From Andrena cerasifolii (lineage: Eukaryota; Arthropoda; Insecta; Hymenoptera; Andrenidae), in the NCBI RefSeq assembly GCF_050908995.1, contig NC_135126.1:13020001-13084000 (forward strand): 64,000 bases of DNA, in the 5' to 3' direction. This document shows, piece after piece, positions 40,201 through 51,003 of the stretch (positions are counted from its first letter, which is position 1; every line of letters begins with the position of its first letter). The position numbers and the translations under genes were made by a program. The notes beneath the pieces are model-generated. The model was not told where the DNA came from and did no database searches. It saw only the letters and a list, made by a program, of their open reading frames with translations.

Positions 40201-41266
40201 TACTTGCGCTCGTTACGGTCGTGTACCTAATGGAAGAAGTTCAAATCGCCGTTACGTCCCCGTGCGAGCGACCGAATCAATTCGTACGTAGCACCCCCCT
40301 TGTAAGCGTGATCGGTGCGCGAGCACAGATGGAAAAAATGTACGGCTGGCGGCCTCGTTAATGTAATAATCCTCGTTCCCGTGCACTTCTGGCCATGTTT
40401 CTGGCTGGGGCGAACTGCATTCGCGGCGGCGTTCACGTTTACGAGCACCGCGGCACGGAAACAAAACCACCCCCTCTGCGAGCACGCGGAACGTCAAGAG
40501 TTACGAAATAAAATAAAAAAAAAAATAAAGAAATAAAGGTCCTGTTCATTATTCGGGGGACGGTATTTGCACGGGCGACAGAACGGCCGGGAATGTTTCG
40601 AGCGTTGTACTCGCTTCGAAAGTCCGGAAAGATAATCACGGGGCTGGATCGGGAGTGTGCAATCTCGGGGGAAGTGAGGAGAAAGAGGGGCGCGAATAGG
40701 CGGACGGAGCCGAAGGGAATGATTATCGTCGCTTACTAGAGAGGAGCAACGGAAAATGACTAGGAGGGTGCTAATTAACCAGCTCCGAGTACCCTTCGGC
40801 CCCTGACACGAAGGCTCTCTCCTCAAAAGATGTTTACGCCGGTGAGAGATGATGCTTTAATCGAGTTGCAGAGACGAGTCGAGTAACCCAATTAACTCTC
40901 CTCTTCCGCTACTTCCACACTGGTTTGCCGACGCGTTCCCCGCCTTTCCCCGTGAACGCGCGATCCGTGAGTTCTGCCCGGTCCCGGCGTAGTTCGGCGG
41001 AACGTTCGCGACGCGCCCCGAGCATAAATGTCAGCCGACTGCGGCGGCTGAAGGGCCTCTACCCCTCTCCCCTGGGAGGAAAACATTTTCCTTAGTCGTG
41101 AACCATCTGAATCTCCGGGGACGAAGATTTCTGTTGACATTAACGCAACCAGTGACGGGGTTAATTAATTCCCATAATTGAAGTTTGTACCTCTTCCGCG
41201 ACTATAAGTGGCTGCCCCCATTCGATGGTAGCAGTATGTATTTCGTTTGCTCTCTAATACTACTTG
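37228..41266. other. Unannotated DNA with homopolymer runs
   Basis: No gene was recognised. G-rich and C-rich runs lie at about 39218-39235 and 39382-39391, an A-rich run at about 40507-40540, and a doubled CTCTTGGCGG at about 39877-39897. A TTCGATT loop with complementary CGGG/CCCG at about 39605 resembles a tRNA T-arm, but no A-box or acceptor stem accompanies it. Confidence 0.55.
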
Positions 41267-41846
41267 CAAGGGGAGGACGCCATGTGGTAGACACCGATTT
41301 TGATCAGCCTTGGCACGATGGATCTATGTCGAAAATAAGTAAATAGGTGTCCGAGCGTTTCTGCCAATGGGCCTTAATAATAGTGATATTTATATGGAAA
41401 TTATTAAAAATTTCATAGTGGACGCGAGGTTTTAATGAGTAAAAATCCCACATTACCCTGGCACCCCGGGTGATTTCCCTCTGAAGGAGTCGGGGTGCTT
41501 TTTGAAGATTTCCCCGAGTTAAAAAAAATTTTAGAAAAAAATTTAAAAAAAAAATAATTTATAAAAAAAACTTAGGTATAAAGTTTTTTCTTAACGTGGA
41601 GACATCTTCAAAAGGCACCGCGACGCCTCCAGAAGGAAATCTTCCGCGAGCGCCAGGGTAGTGTGGGATTTTTACCCACTAAAACTCCCCGGCGACTATG
41701 AAATTTGTAATAATTTACATGTAAATATCTCTATTATTAAGACCTATTGGCTGAAACGCTCGGACACCTATTTCCTTATTTTCGACATAGATTCATCGTG
41801 CCAAGGCTCATCAAAATCGGTGTCTACCATATGGTGTCCCCCCTTG
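41267..41846. mobile_element. Foldback (long inverted repeat) element
   Basis: The ends CAAGGGG (41267) and CCCCTTG (41846) begin long, diverged inverted arms. Matching blocks include GTAGACACCGATTTTGATCA / TGATGAGCC-type sequence, GCACGATGGATCTATGTCGA / TCGACATAGATTCATCGTGC, TAGGTGTCCGAGCGTTTC / GAAACGCTCGGACACCTA, and CCCTGGC / GCCAGGG. The arms are roughly 270 bases. The centre (about 41518-41580) is A/T homopolymer-rich. I found no convincing target duplication. No transposase frame is present. It is a non-autonomous DNA element of unassigned superfamily and looks older than the 28 kb elements. Confidence 0.8.
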
Positions 41847-41849
41847 TTA

Positions 41850-44456
41850 GCTGCTCTTCCAAATTTCCCACACTTGTTCCTGAATAATTCCTTGAGTATT
41901 CTTATTAAACTATTCCGCATTCTCTTGTGCGCTCTCTCGTTGTTCACTTCGTTGCCCTGTTTCTGCAAGCATAGAGGCAATCCGAGTCACAACAACTTGT
42001 AATACTTCCGCGCACAAAGAAAAATGAGAAATGTGGAATAATAATCGCAGCTTTATATCCTGGATGCTTAAAGGGTTATAAAATAAGGTATGAAAGGTGT
42101 ACACCGACGAAGTAGATTCGCTGTTCGGGGAAGAGAAAAAAATACACCACTCAGGGGGCCCTTCTCGAAGCCAGAGGAAAATGCGGTAATTATAATTCCC
42201 TCGGGAATTTTCAGAGCGGAACGTTTCCCGTATCAGAGTGCTCGGTTCGACTTTTAGCCGTCGAGCACCAGGTGGAGGCGTGCCTTTTCAAAAACAACAG
42301 AGAGAAAAAGGCTTCGCGCGCACACCTTCCCCTCGACACGCAGCGTCGTTAATGAATACCAACCGTCCGTGTTCGCGGTGTTCCCGCAACCGGTTCATAA
42401 ACGTCACGTCGACGTGGTACAATTTCGACATCACGTCCGCCAGCTACATTCGCGACTTCCGTCGCGGTCGCGGATCCCCGGCACGCATGCTAAAACAGCA
42501 CGCAACAGTCGGCAGAAGCTGAGGAAGAATTATGCTTTTTGTCACGCGTCTACACTCTCAAGACTGTGGACTCTTGGATGTTGACTACATAAGTACGTCG
42601 GTAGAAGATCCAAACGTCAAGAAAGATCTGACATACAAGGCCTGCCACTTCATTCTGGATTTATCTAAAATTATTCTGGGACCATCTTCCTTCTCACTTC
42701 GTCTAAACACTATTACCAAACTGCTTCACACATTTACGTTTCCCGATGTTGTACACCACGTTCAAACAACTTGAAACGCTTTGTCTACAGCAGAAGACGG
42801 GCCGTACGCAAACACAGTGGGTTCCTCCTTTTGCCAGACTCGTCACGTCTACTTTCAATCAAAGGACACGAACGTTGTGAGAATCACGCGTGACTGCTGC
42901 GCACCCTCGAAACTTCTCCTCGCCCCGTGCGTCGACGCCATAAGCGTCGACCTGCACACCCCGCGCGTAATTTTTCCACCCTGGGAGGCTCTTCTACTTC
43001 CTCCAAGGCGACTGAAATCAATTTCCACCTGTGCCACTTCGAATCCATTCGCGCAAATTTCCCTTCGTAAATAGTCGAACATCGGAGGGGGTTGAATTTT
43101 AAAGCCACGATGGCGTACTGCTGCTGGCATAGCTTTAACTTCCAGAAAGGGCAATGCCGAATGCTCCGTCATTTTGTTGCCAAATGATCGCGAAATTTTG
43201 CTTTAAACGCTGTTACTCGAACGTGTTTCGTTTACCAATTAAGTATGTACCGCCTCAAACCGAATTCCGCTCGTGGCTTGTTGGATGCAAGCTCGAATCA
43301 TGCGTTAAAACAATTACAGGGATGTAGTGGTATGGCATTAATTAGCCACGATGAAGCATTCACGTGGAACGTAGAACCGGAAACATCCAAGAAAGTAATG
43401 CGGTCATTGTGAAATAAGACCTCAACGAGTTTTCTACTTTGAGCATAAACGCGAGCATCCCTCGCGTTTGGAAAAAACGAACATCACCGATGATAAACCA
43501 CCGCTTTAGGATAAATGAATCCAACATCTGACCGGACATTCGGCGACCCCTTTGCTACGGAGAGGCGAGGGCACGTTTACCAAAGGTTTGCCGCGCAGGG
43601 TCATTAAAAGTAATCGGCTGTTTGTAGTAAAGCAGCAAATCTTGATAACGCGACGTCATCCGCGAATACGGAATTGCCGGGGGAGCTTAATACTTTCCCG
43701 TAACCCGAAATTATTACTGGGAACGTCACGAAATTGAATGAAAGCGCCCGTAGTTTCCAGTGTACGTGGATGAAATGCATCGTGTTTGCGTGGAAAAGGG
43801 GGGGGGGGGCCGGAGGGCGGATGCCAGAGAGAGAGAGAGAGGGTGCACTGTACCCACGGGCTTAACCGAATTGCGAGTAAAGCGGCTGCGGGCGTAACGC
43901 GATTATATCCGTTCGAGCTTATCGTCTCGTGACTTTTCTAAACACACCTGAACCCCCCGGAGTGACGTCGATTAAACCGTCGGTGGGCGTCGTTCTCTAA
44001 ACACGCCACACCGAGATCGCCGGTTACCAATTACTCGCTCTACATGTCTAATTGCTCCAACGTTTGCGCGAACTCGTGCGGGCTCGGAGGAAAAATCGAT
44101 GGCCACTGGCTGGCTCACGGTCACTGGGAACTTGTCCAACGTTGACGGTCGTAATTTTGATTAAGTGGATTAAAGGTGGCACGGAATTATGGTGGAAGCC
44201 ACAGGGACGGCGGAAACGGAGCTTGCACAGGGAGAATATTCAATTTAATGTTATAAGTACGTTCGACTCTCTCCATACGCGCACTATTCATACCGATGCT
44301 GTTCATTCTTTCCCTGCCGCGTTTCGACTGTTTGATTTCGATTGGTTCTCACTTTTCACCTGTCTAAATCTGACTCTGCTACTGGTCCAGTAAATCAATC
44401 AGCTGGAACTGTGAGCAGTCTTCTGTACTTTTACATGCGCGGCTAGTAGTAACAGG
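41850..44456. other. Unannotated DNA with G-run and GA repeat
   Basis: No gene recognised. A G run of about ten bases at 43799-43809 is followed shortly by a GA microsatellite at about 43828-43842. The short open frames show no motifs. Confidence 0.55.
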
Positions 44457-46030
44457 TAGGGGAGAGCGGGGACGAAAGTAACACTTTTTACATTTGGCCT
44501 AGCCTACAATTATCTTTTATAGATATAGAAATGAAAATTGTGCCTTAATATACTATGTTTCGTGGTCTATCATTTGAGCCCAGATTCAGCGTTAAGTGAT
44601 AAGTAGTTAAATAGTTATGGTAGTTTTCCGCAGTGACTGACATTGTTGCTTTTGTCCTGCAGGGGTAGGACGAAAGTAACACTAATTATTTTCAGGAGAA
44701 TTAAGTAAAAATACTTCGTCTAACGCAAAGAAGGATTTTTTATTATAAAAAAAGATAGAAAGAAACATTTAAATAAATATATTTTAAGTAACGATAAAAA
44801 CAAATAAACTTTAAATAACAAAAGGTGGAAAGCATAACCAGCTTCGAACACTTCTTTGATATTGTCTATTAAATTTCACCTAATCCGAATTAAAATTATG
44901 AGACATGTAGCGAAGATCACCCATGCTGCAGTCTTCGTGGGTCTAACCCTTAATATCTAGACATTTGGGATGATTCTCTCTCGAACAGCTTTCACTGAAA
45001 GGGTCCAATCAAACCAGATACAGACAATCATTATCATCTGAAGAATTCCTATCCTGAATGTTGTTTTGCTCGCCCAAGTAACATGTTACTTTCGTCCCCA
45101 GCCATGCTTTTTAGAATATAAATGTTATAACATACAAACTATACGAGACTTGTTAAAATCAAATACAGGAACTTATAAAGGCAATATCTAAGAACGCTTT
45201 AGAAAATAATTGGTTTAATATCTATAGTTTAACTATGAATATTAACATAAAAATCTAAATAGGAGAAACTTACCTGAATGATCTAAATAAGAAATTTAGC
45301 TTGCCCAGGGTAGGGGAGACCGGGGCTAAAAGTTCCGGGGGTAAGTTGCTCCGACGGCTCTATCTTCAAAATAAAAAGAGCGTTGTACTTTAAATTATTT
45401 TTTCCGTGTGAGTTGATCACGCCACTCTGTCGCCCACTATAATAGCGTCCGCGACAGCGAATTGTGTGGTTGTAAGCAAGGAGCTATTAGTCGCGTACCA
45501 GATAAGTAAAAATTTTTCTATCATTACTTTTTGGTCTATTTCAATTATTTAACGTCGATATTATAGATTGAATCGTTTTTATCGATCAAATGACATTTAA
45601 GAACATGGTGTAATAGTGTTTATCGTTTGAATACATGTATAAGCAGAATAGTCTTTGAAATTGCTACATGTGTTAGTTGTTACCGTGACTTGGGGCACGT
45701 TGTTACCGTAAAAACTTGCCCCGCCGCAAATAGGTCTGTGAAGATAGCACCCCCAAATTCGATTTTTTAAAAAAACTCAACTGCATTCGTTTGTTCATCG
45801 TATGCCCATGTTTACCCATAACAAATTTTTTTTTGCCCACCCTCCAAAAAAAGTTATGAACAAAATAAAAAATTTGTCTTCATCACCCACGATGAATGCA
45901 TTTCAATTTTTTAAAAGAAGGATACGAATATACCCGACCTGGCCACGTTTGCCCACTCTCAGATTTCATTTGCCCACCCTCCAGAATTTAAATAAAAAAT
46001 AAAAACCTCGAAAAGAAGGGTACAGGTGAA

Positions 46031-46360
46031 GCGATCGCGTTAAAGTTCGATTTTTCTAGAAAATATTATCAAAATCGGTCTTTCAACGATGCAGTCCGTT
46101 AGTTTAGATGTAGAAGAGATTTGCCCATGCATTAATTTCGTATGCCCACCCTCCAGAATCGAATTATTAATAAAGATAGCCAAGAAGTGCGGTACCCGTT
46201 GAAGCGATCGCGTTAAAGTTCGATTTTTCTGGAAAATATTATCGAAATCGTTCTTTCAACGATGCAGTTCATTAGTTTAGATGTAAAAGAGATTTGCCCA
46301 TGCATTAATTTCGTATGCCCACCCTCCAGAATCGAATTATTAATAAAGGTAGCCAAGAAG
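46031..46360. repeat. Tandem ~173-bp repeat in left arm of C
   Basis: GCGATCGCGTTAAAGTTCGA occurs at 46031 and again at 46204. The intervening sequence (AAAATATTATC, TCTTTCAACGATGCAGT, GATTTGCCCATGCATTAATT, GCCCACCCTCCAGAATCG) is repeated with few changes. The second unit is cut off at AAGAAGTGC where palindrome D begins. Confidence 0.85.
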
Positions 46361-46526
46361 TGCGTCGTTGGAAAGAATTCGAGTGTATCGCAGACATCTG
46401 TTTACGTTTCGGCAGTGGCACTCGGCGCTGCTACCCTTTAGGGTATCAACGCTGCGTGTCGTCATCGAACGTGCCGAAACGTAAACAGATGTCTGCGATA
46501 CCCTCGAATTCCTTCCAACGACGCAC
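46360..46526. repeat. Palindrome D at the centre of C
   Basis: GTGCGTCGTTGG (46360-46371) and CCAACGACGCAC (46515-46526) are exact inverses. The arms continue with GAATTCGAG / CTCGAATTC and CGCAGACATCTGTTTACGTT / AACGTAAACAGATGTCTGCG, about 55 bases in all with a few mismatches, around a centre of roughly 55 bases. It could be a fourth, independent small element or part of the material acquired by C. No separate target duplication is visible. Confidence 0.75.
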
Positions 46527-46689
46527 GAAAGTCAGTCGGTCTACAGAGTTCGGACGCAACTCTTGCAAGACCGTGCATTCATTTACGGTTTGTGAAGTAA
46601 CTGTGAGATTATATTATTTTCCGTTGTGCGATATCATTGCGGTAATTAGTGAAAAATGACTAGATAACCACTCTGGTGTTATTCTGCAC

Positions 46690-46822
46690 ATGCTGCAGAT
46701 GTGTGAAAAGTGTGAAGTGTTCGATGAGCGATACAAATTTAAGTGTCGTTCCAATAAAGTGAGAAAGAAGTGTGTGCAACATTTTTTGGATAACATGTCA
46801 CCAAACACCTTCAACCTTTACG
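46690..46822 (+). CDS. Possible small Cys-rich exon between arms of C
   Basis: In the roughly 300-base unpaired stretch between D and the right arm of C, an ATG opens a 44-codon frame. The last complete codon is followed by one exonic base and then GTAAGTAC, a consensus splice donor at 46823. Residues include four cysteines spaced C-x2-C-x10-C-x8-C (residues 5, 8, 19 and 28), with basic residues in the second half (KVRKKC). I recognise no family. In-frame stops lie upstream at 46657-46659, so the ATG would be a true start. The donor, the AT-rich right flank and the position inside a mobile element fit either a captured host exon or the first exon of the element's own degraded gene. A chance frame is also quite possible. 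Confidence 0.25.
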
Positions 46823-46894
46823 GTAAGTACAATTGATTTTGATAATTCATTCGGGAAAAAAACGAACGGAAAGGTATTCGGTTCAACGGGTACC

Positions 46895-47230
46895 GCACTT
46901 CTTGGCTATCTTTATTAATAATTCGATTCTGGAGGGTGGGCATACGAAATTAATGGATGGGCAAATCTCTTCTACATCTGGACAAACGATATGCATCGTT
47001 GAAAGAACGATTTTGATAATATTTTCCAGAAAAATCGAACTTTAACGCGATCGCTTTAACGGGTACCGCACTTCTTGGCTATCTTCATTAATAATTCGAT
47101 TCTGAGGGTGGGCATACGAAATTAATGGATGGGCAAATCTCTTCTACATCTAAACTAACGAATTGCACCGTTGAAAGAACGATTTTGATAATATTTTCGA
47201 GAATAATCGAACTTTAACGCGATCGCTTCA
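46895..47230. repeat. Tandem ~172-bp repeat in right arm of C
   Basis: The inverse of the left-arm repeat: GGTACCGCACTTCTTGGCTA occurs at about 46889 and 47061, each followed by TAATAATTCGATTCTG, GGGTGGGCATACGAAATTAA and GATTTTGATAATATTTTC. Its presence in both arms means the duplication arose before or together with arm formation, or that the arms were homogenised. Confidence 0.85.
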
Positions 47231-48173
47231 TCTATACCCATGTTTTCGCGGTTTTTATTTTTTATTTAAATTCTGGAGGGTGGGCAAATGAAATCTGAGA
47301 GTGGGCAAACGTGGCCAGATCGGGTATATTCGTATCCTTCTTTTAAAAAATTGAAATGAATTCATCGTGAGTGATGAAGACAAATTTTTTATTTTGTTCA
47401 TAACTTTTTTTGGAGGGTGGGCAAAAAAAAATTTTTTATGGGCAAACGTGGGCAAACGATGGACAAACGAATGCCGTTGAGTTTTTCCAAAAATTCGAAT
47501 TTGGGGGTGCTATCGTCACAGACCTACCGCAAATGTATAAATTGTTTCCGCTGTGCTTTAAGATGCGAACATATGAATGAAAGGCGGAAAGGGACACGAC
47601 TTCGATCGAAGTTATGCGTAAATATAAATAAAAACTGTCGCTTTTGGTTTTCTTTTAAAGATAATACATTTTTGTTGGTCCGAACCTTCATAAATAACCA
47701 TTATTAATAAAATTCTGCTTTATTTCATTAGAAAATGAAATATTTCATTAAAAGGCAACTCTTATATCATAGTAACAACTTACCCCAATGCGATAACAAC
47801 TTGCCCCATGTAGGGGTAAGAAGTTCCGCTTCGATCAGCCACAAATAAATTACTTTCTATGGGAAATCTATTACAATATATTCAACACAAGCTTAAAATC
47901 AGAAGATATAATAAATTTAACAAGAAATTAGTCCATAGTGAAGAGAATAACTACATTATTTTCCAGTCATTTTTATGGTTTATCGAAATCGGAACTTTTA
48001 GCCCCGGCCTCCCCTACACGATAACATGTTACTGCTCAGCGTCACTCAGTACAATAAAATTGACACTATACACATGTAACTGTGTAAAGCAAACGTTTTG
48101 GAAATGTTTGTGGAAGGGAGCAGAAGGCGTGTTACTTTCATAACGCCGTTACGTTTGTCCCCGCTCTCCCCTA

Positions 48174-49852
48174 TTTTGTAAGACTGGGTTCATCGAACCT
48201 GTCTCCCCATTCGCATTCGCCTCCTCCCTCCAGTTCCACGCAGGAACACCCCAATCGTAGATGCTGAAGGAAACCGTCCACAGCAACCTGTGAACCACCT
48301 TCGATATCACCTATAATAAGCAGCAATTAACACGTGTAATCGAAGCAGCGCGATAAGCGGACCGGTTCATTCTGTTATCCCTCCCCCGAGCACGCGTGCA
48401 GTCACGGATCGATCCCAATTAACCGTTTCATCGCTTTTCCACGATACGAATAGCGTGCAATCGGGCGTCGATACGACATGAAACGTCGCTTCCGGCAAAA
48501 AATCCAGCGGCGTCGAGAAGGTCACGGAGCGATTAGACCCGCGAAGCTGCAGGGGCCGCGTAATCGCATTAACGTATTGCGATCCGGCTGTCGTGCGGAT
48601 AGAACGCGCGCATTACGGCCGCGCGTAATCTTGGCATCGGGCGAAATGGGAAAATAATGTCGGGCCGGTAAGTGCCGGCTAAAGGGCCTCCTCGTAATTA
48701 CTGTAAAAACGATATGATTATAGGAGAACGGTGGGGGCTCAAGTTGACCGCGTGTTCGCCACCTCGCGCAGCGTTAGGGACCTTCCACACCAGACACTTT
48801 GATAACTCACCACTGACATACTCATATCCTCGAATTAGATGAATACTCAACGTTGTTCTGAACGATTCTCGAAATTTTGTGTAGGTAATAGGTACCAGTA
48901 CCCGCAGGATTTTCATTCAGCCCTTGTTTCTTTCAATTTCCACCCGCGTGGTATGATTATTAAATTCGAATTCGGTGAATATTTTGGGATAAATAGAAAG
49001 AGGTGAGAAATTATTGCGAATAATTGTGGCGAGGCAGGAGTGTCCCGTACGTAAAGGCTGTTACCGTTTACCGCGATCGTCGCCTCCACCAGCCTTTCGA
49101 CACATGCGCGTACACTCACGCACAGAGCAGCCCCCTGTGCTCCGCGCGGGCACGTGCCCCCTCGACCACCCCATCTTCCAGCCCCGGTATACGGGCATTA
49201 AAGGCCAAAGGGGGGAGGGGGCGATTTGTAGCCGCGCCGGAGTTATGGCCAATAAACTACGCACGCGAATATAACGGGTGGAGTAGCGCGGCGAGAAAAA
49301 GGGAGGGCAAGGTACGAGGGGTAACGAGAATGGAAAGGGGGGGGGGCGCGAGGGTTCACGGGGTCGAGGGGACCCAGGCCGTTGCGGCTAGGGCCGCGAT
49401 AAATGAATATTTAATTTATCTTCTCGCGTGGATGTAACTAATTTGAAGGCATCGCGAGAGAGCGGCCCCGACCTCTCGAGCAGCCAACTAAATCTCGGAA
49501 GTTGGCGCCTCCGAGGGTGGCAGGGACGTGCCAGACGACCCTTCGTGGCCCGCAATCTCGCGGCCGACCGTGACGGCCTCGTTGATCGACTTCCTCGAAA
49601 TTCCCTGTTTCCATTTGCGTTCTGTCGCCCCCGTTGCGCGCGACCCCCTGCCGCGGAATAGATGAACGATGACGATGCAGCGGCGAGGGTGCTCGAGGGA
49701 AATACGGCGAGGCGAGGAAACGTGGTTGCGGTGCTTCTTTATTCCGGCATTTCAATCTAGTACACATGAACTTGAACGCACTGTGTCACTTCCCCCCACA
49801 CAGATTTCATGAAAATTAACACACCTACTATCAATTACACGGTTGATCCATC
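48174..49852. other. Unannotated DNA
   Basis: No gene recognised. A G run occurs at about 49338-49347. Open frames around 49.0-49.7 kb are short, overlapping and compositionally random. Confidence 0.55.
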
Positions 49853-49857
49853 CGCTG

Positions 49858-49885
49858 CACAGTGGGGTATTCGCACCGAAAAGCC
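49858..49885 (+). repeat. Left Transib terminus with RSS-like layout
   Basis: CACAGTG (49858-49864) equals the vertebrate recombination-signal heptamer consensus. It is followed by 12 bases and then CGAAAAGCC (49877-49885), which matches 6 of 9 positions of the canonical nonamer ACAAAAACC. The heptamer match is expected for Transib ends. The 12-base spacing to a nonamer-like block may be coincidence. Confidence 0.6.
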
Positions 49886-50071
49886 GAACATGACGAGTTC
49901 AAATTTTGCTCAATCTTTAAATTCCCATAACTTCGTCAAAATTCATCCGAAATGAATCAAACAATAACCATTTTAAAGTTTGCGCTGTCTACTTTTTGAT
50001 TCTTTTAATTACTTTCATCGCAATGGTATCTAAAAAGTAAAAATGGCTTTAAAGTGAAGTATGTCACATTG

Positions 50072-50584
50072 TCAAAATCCCCTATATTTAGTTGCTCGCG
50101 TGAGCGACTTCGTAATCTCCTTTAACATAAATGAAGCATCTACTTGCCTTGAAGCTCTCAATTTTGAATGAGTGGCGAATATCAGTTCCTCGGTGCATAC
50201 ATTTTTTCGTATATTTTGCGTCTTTCTTCGCTTGCTATGATTAGATAATTCTAGGAAAGATTTTGCTGATTTTGTAGATTGAAATTGTGGTCCAGGAATT
50301 TCTATTGCTCCTTGAAGCCATTTTTCATTCCTTGGCATAAAAATGTTTTTGTCATAATTTGCAGACGTCCATCTGTTTTTAAATTCAGCTTTATTCTTCT
50401 GTATAGTTATGTAGATTTAGCAGAAATTGCTCTAGGTATTCTAATTTTTTAGTCATATTTTCGTTCTTCCGTTCCTGCATTATATTAAATAATTGTGTTC
50501 GCGTCACGACTTTTGGGACGAATATGGATCCATTTTTTTGTGCACCGGGATCACAAATCTTTACCAAATCTAGTGACACCTGCA
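50072..50584 (-). pseudogene. Frameshifted ORF remnant inside Transib-like element
   Basis: Two minus-strand frames follow one another. The first (about 50584-50391) starts after a TTTTGCAG that resembles a splice acceptor, contains VKICDPGAQKNGSIFVPK, and ends ...NYTEE-stop. The second, shifted by one base, picks up immediately at about 50400 (AEFKNRWTSANYDKNIF) and continues through KWLQGAIEIPGPQFQ and a basic SKRRKTQNIRK block to TRATKYRGF-stop at 50072. Continuity of sense across the shift suggests one ancestral reading frame broken by a single-base indel. Position inside the element suggests the N-terminal part of its own transposase, upstream of a catalytic core that is now deleted. I believe similar SKRRK-containing segments occur in insect Transib proteins, but this is from memory. 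No DDE catalytic region is present. Confidence 0.6.
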
Positions 50585-51003
50585 AAAGTATCGGGACGTG
50601 CCCGGAAGTATAACAAAATCGTTAATAAAGTTTTACAGTCGTCAAAAATGTTAGTAAATTATTAATTATCTTCAGATATTAATTTATATACTAGTATAGA
50701 TGATAACAGCTTGAAAACTGTTCGAAACTGCTGTTTACACGTACCTGAAAAGCTTCTACAATGACAAAGTTTACACAATTCCAGTAGAACACTTGAAAAT
50801 CACGAATAAGCGAACTGTGTTTCAGAGAGTGGTTGGGATTGTAAAGTGTGCTAGGAAATCTCTTGACTTTCGATTAACCATACCGCCTTGTGAGTGCACA
50901 AATTTAAAAAAGAATACTGATGTATTGTCCCTCAGGCATTCATCTACCTTTAATACTAAAAATTTTACGGCTTACTCAAAATTTTTGAAATTCACTAATG
51001 TCC

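Larger units (their letters stand above)
45731..47526. mobile_element. Long-armed inverted-repeat element C inserted in B
   Basis: The ends TAGGTCTGTGAAGATAGCAC and, inverted, TAGGTCTGTGACGATAGCAC match except for one base. The flanks carry the direct repeat CCGCAAA (45724-45730 and 47527-47533), a 7-bp duplication, or 8 bp if an adjacent T is counted asymmetrically. The arms are about 630-700 bases and contain many copies of GCCCACCCTCC in inverted orientation on the two sides. Each arm also holds a tandem duplication of about 172 bases. No recognisable transposase is present. A 7- to 8-bp duplication is compatible with hAT or a less common superfamily; the termini do not settle it. Confidence 0.85.
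45313..48014. mobile_element. TA-flanked element B inserted in A
   Basis: The left end TA-GGGGAGACCGGGGCTAAAAG (TA at 45311-45312) is the inverse of CTTTTAGCCCCGGCCTCCCC-TA at the right (TA at 48015-48016). The terminal 14 bases closely resemble those of element A, so A and B are sister families. The empty site survives in the second copy of A near 59043-59047 (CGGTATACGA against GGGTA...TACACGA here), supporting a TA target. B itself is 45313-45730 plus 47527-48014. Motifs of the form CTTGCCCC/ACTTACCCC recur near both ends. No transposase was seen. Confidence 0.88.
44459..48171. mobile_element. Outer TA-flanked element A, hosting nested elements
   Basis: The left end TA-GGGGAGAGCGGGGAC (TA at 44457-44458) is the inverse of the right end GTCCCCGCTCTCCCC-TA (TA at 48172-48173). 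A TA duplication is typical of Tc1/mariner-type and some other TA-targeting elements. The element's own sequence is 44459-45312 plus 48017-48171, about 1 kb; the middle is a later insertion (element B). Subterminal sequence repeats motifs such as GAAAGTAACA and GTTACTTTC several times (near 44475, 44672 and 45090, and inverted near 48130), perhaps multiple transposase-binding sites. There is no open frame of transposase size. A shorter copy lies at 58753-59200. Confidence 0.88.
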
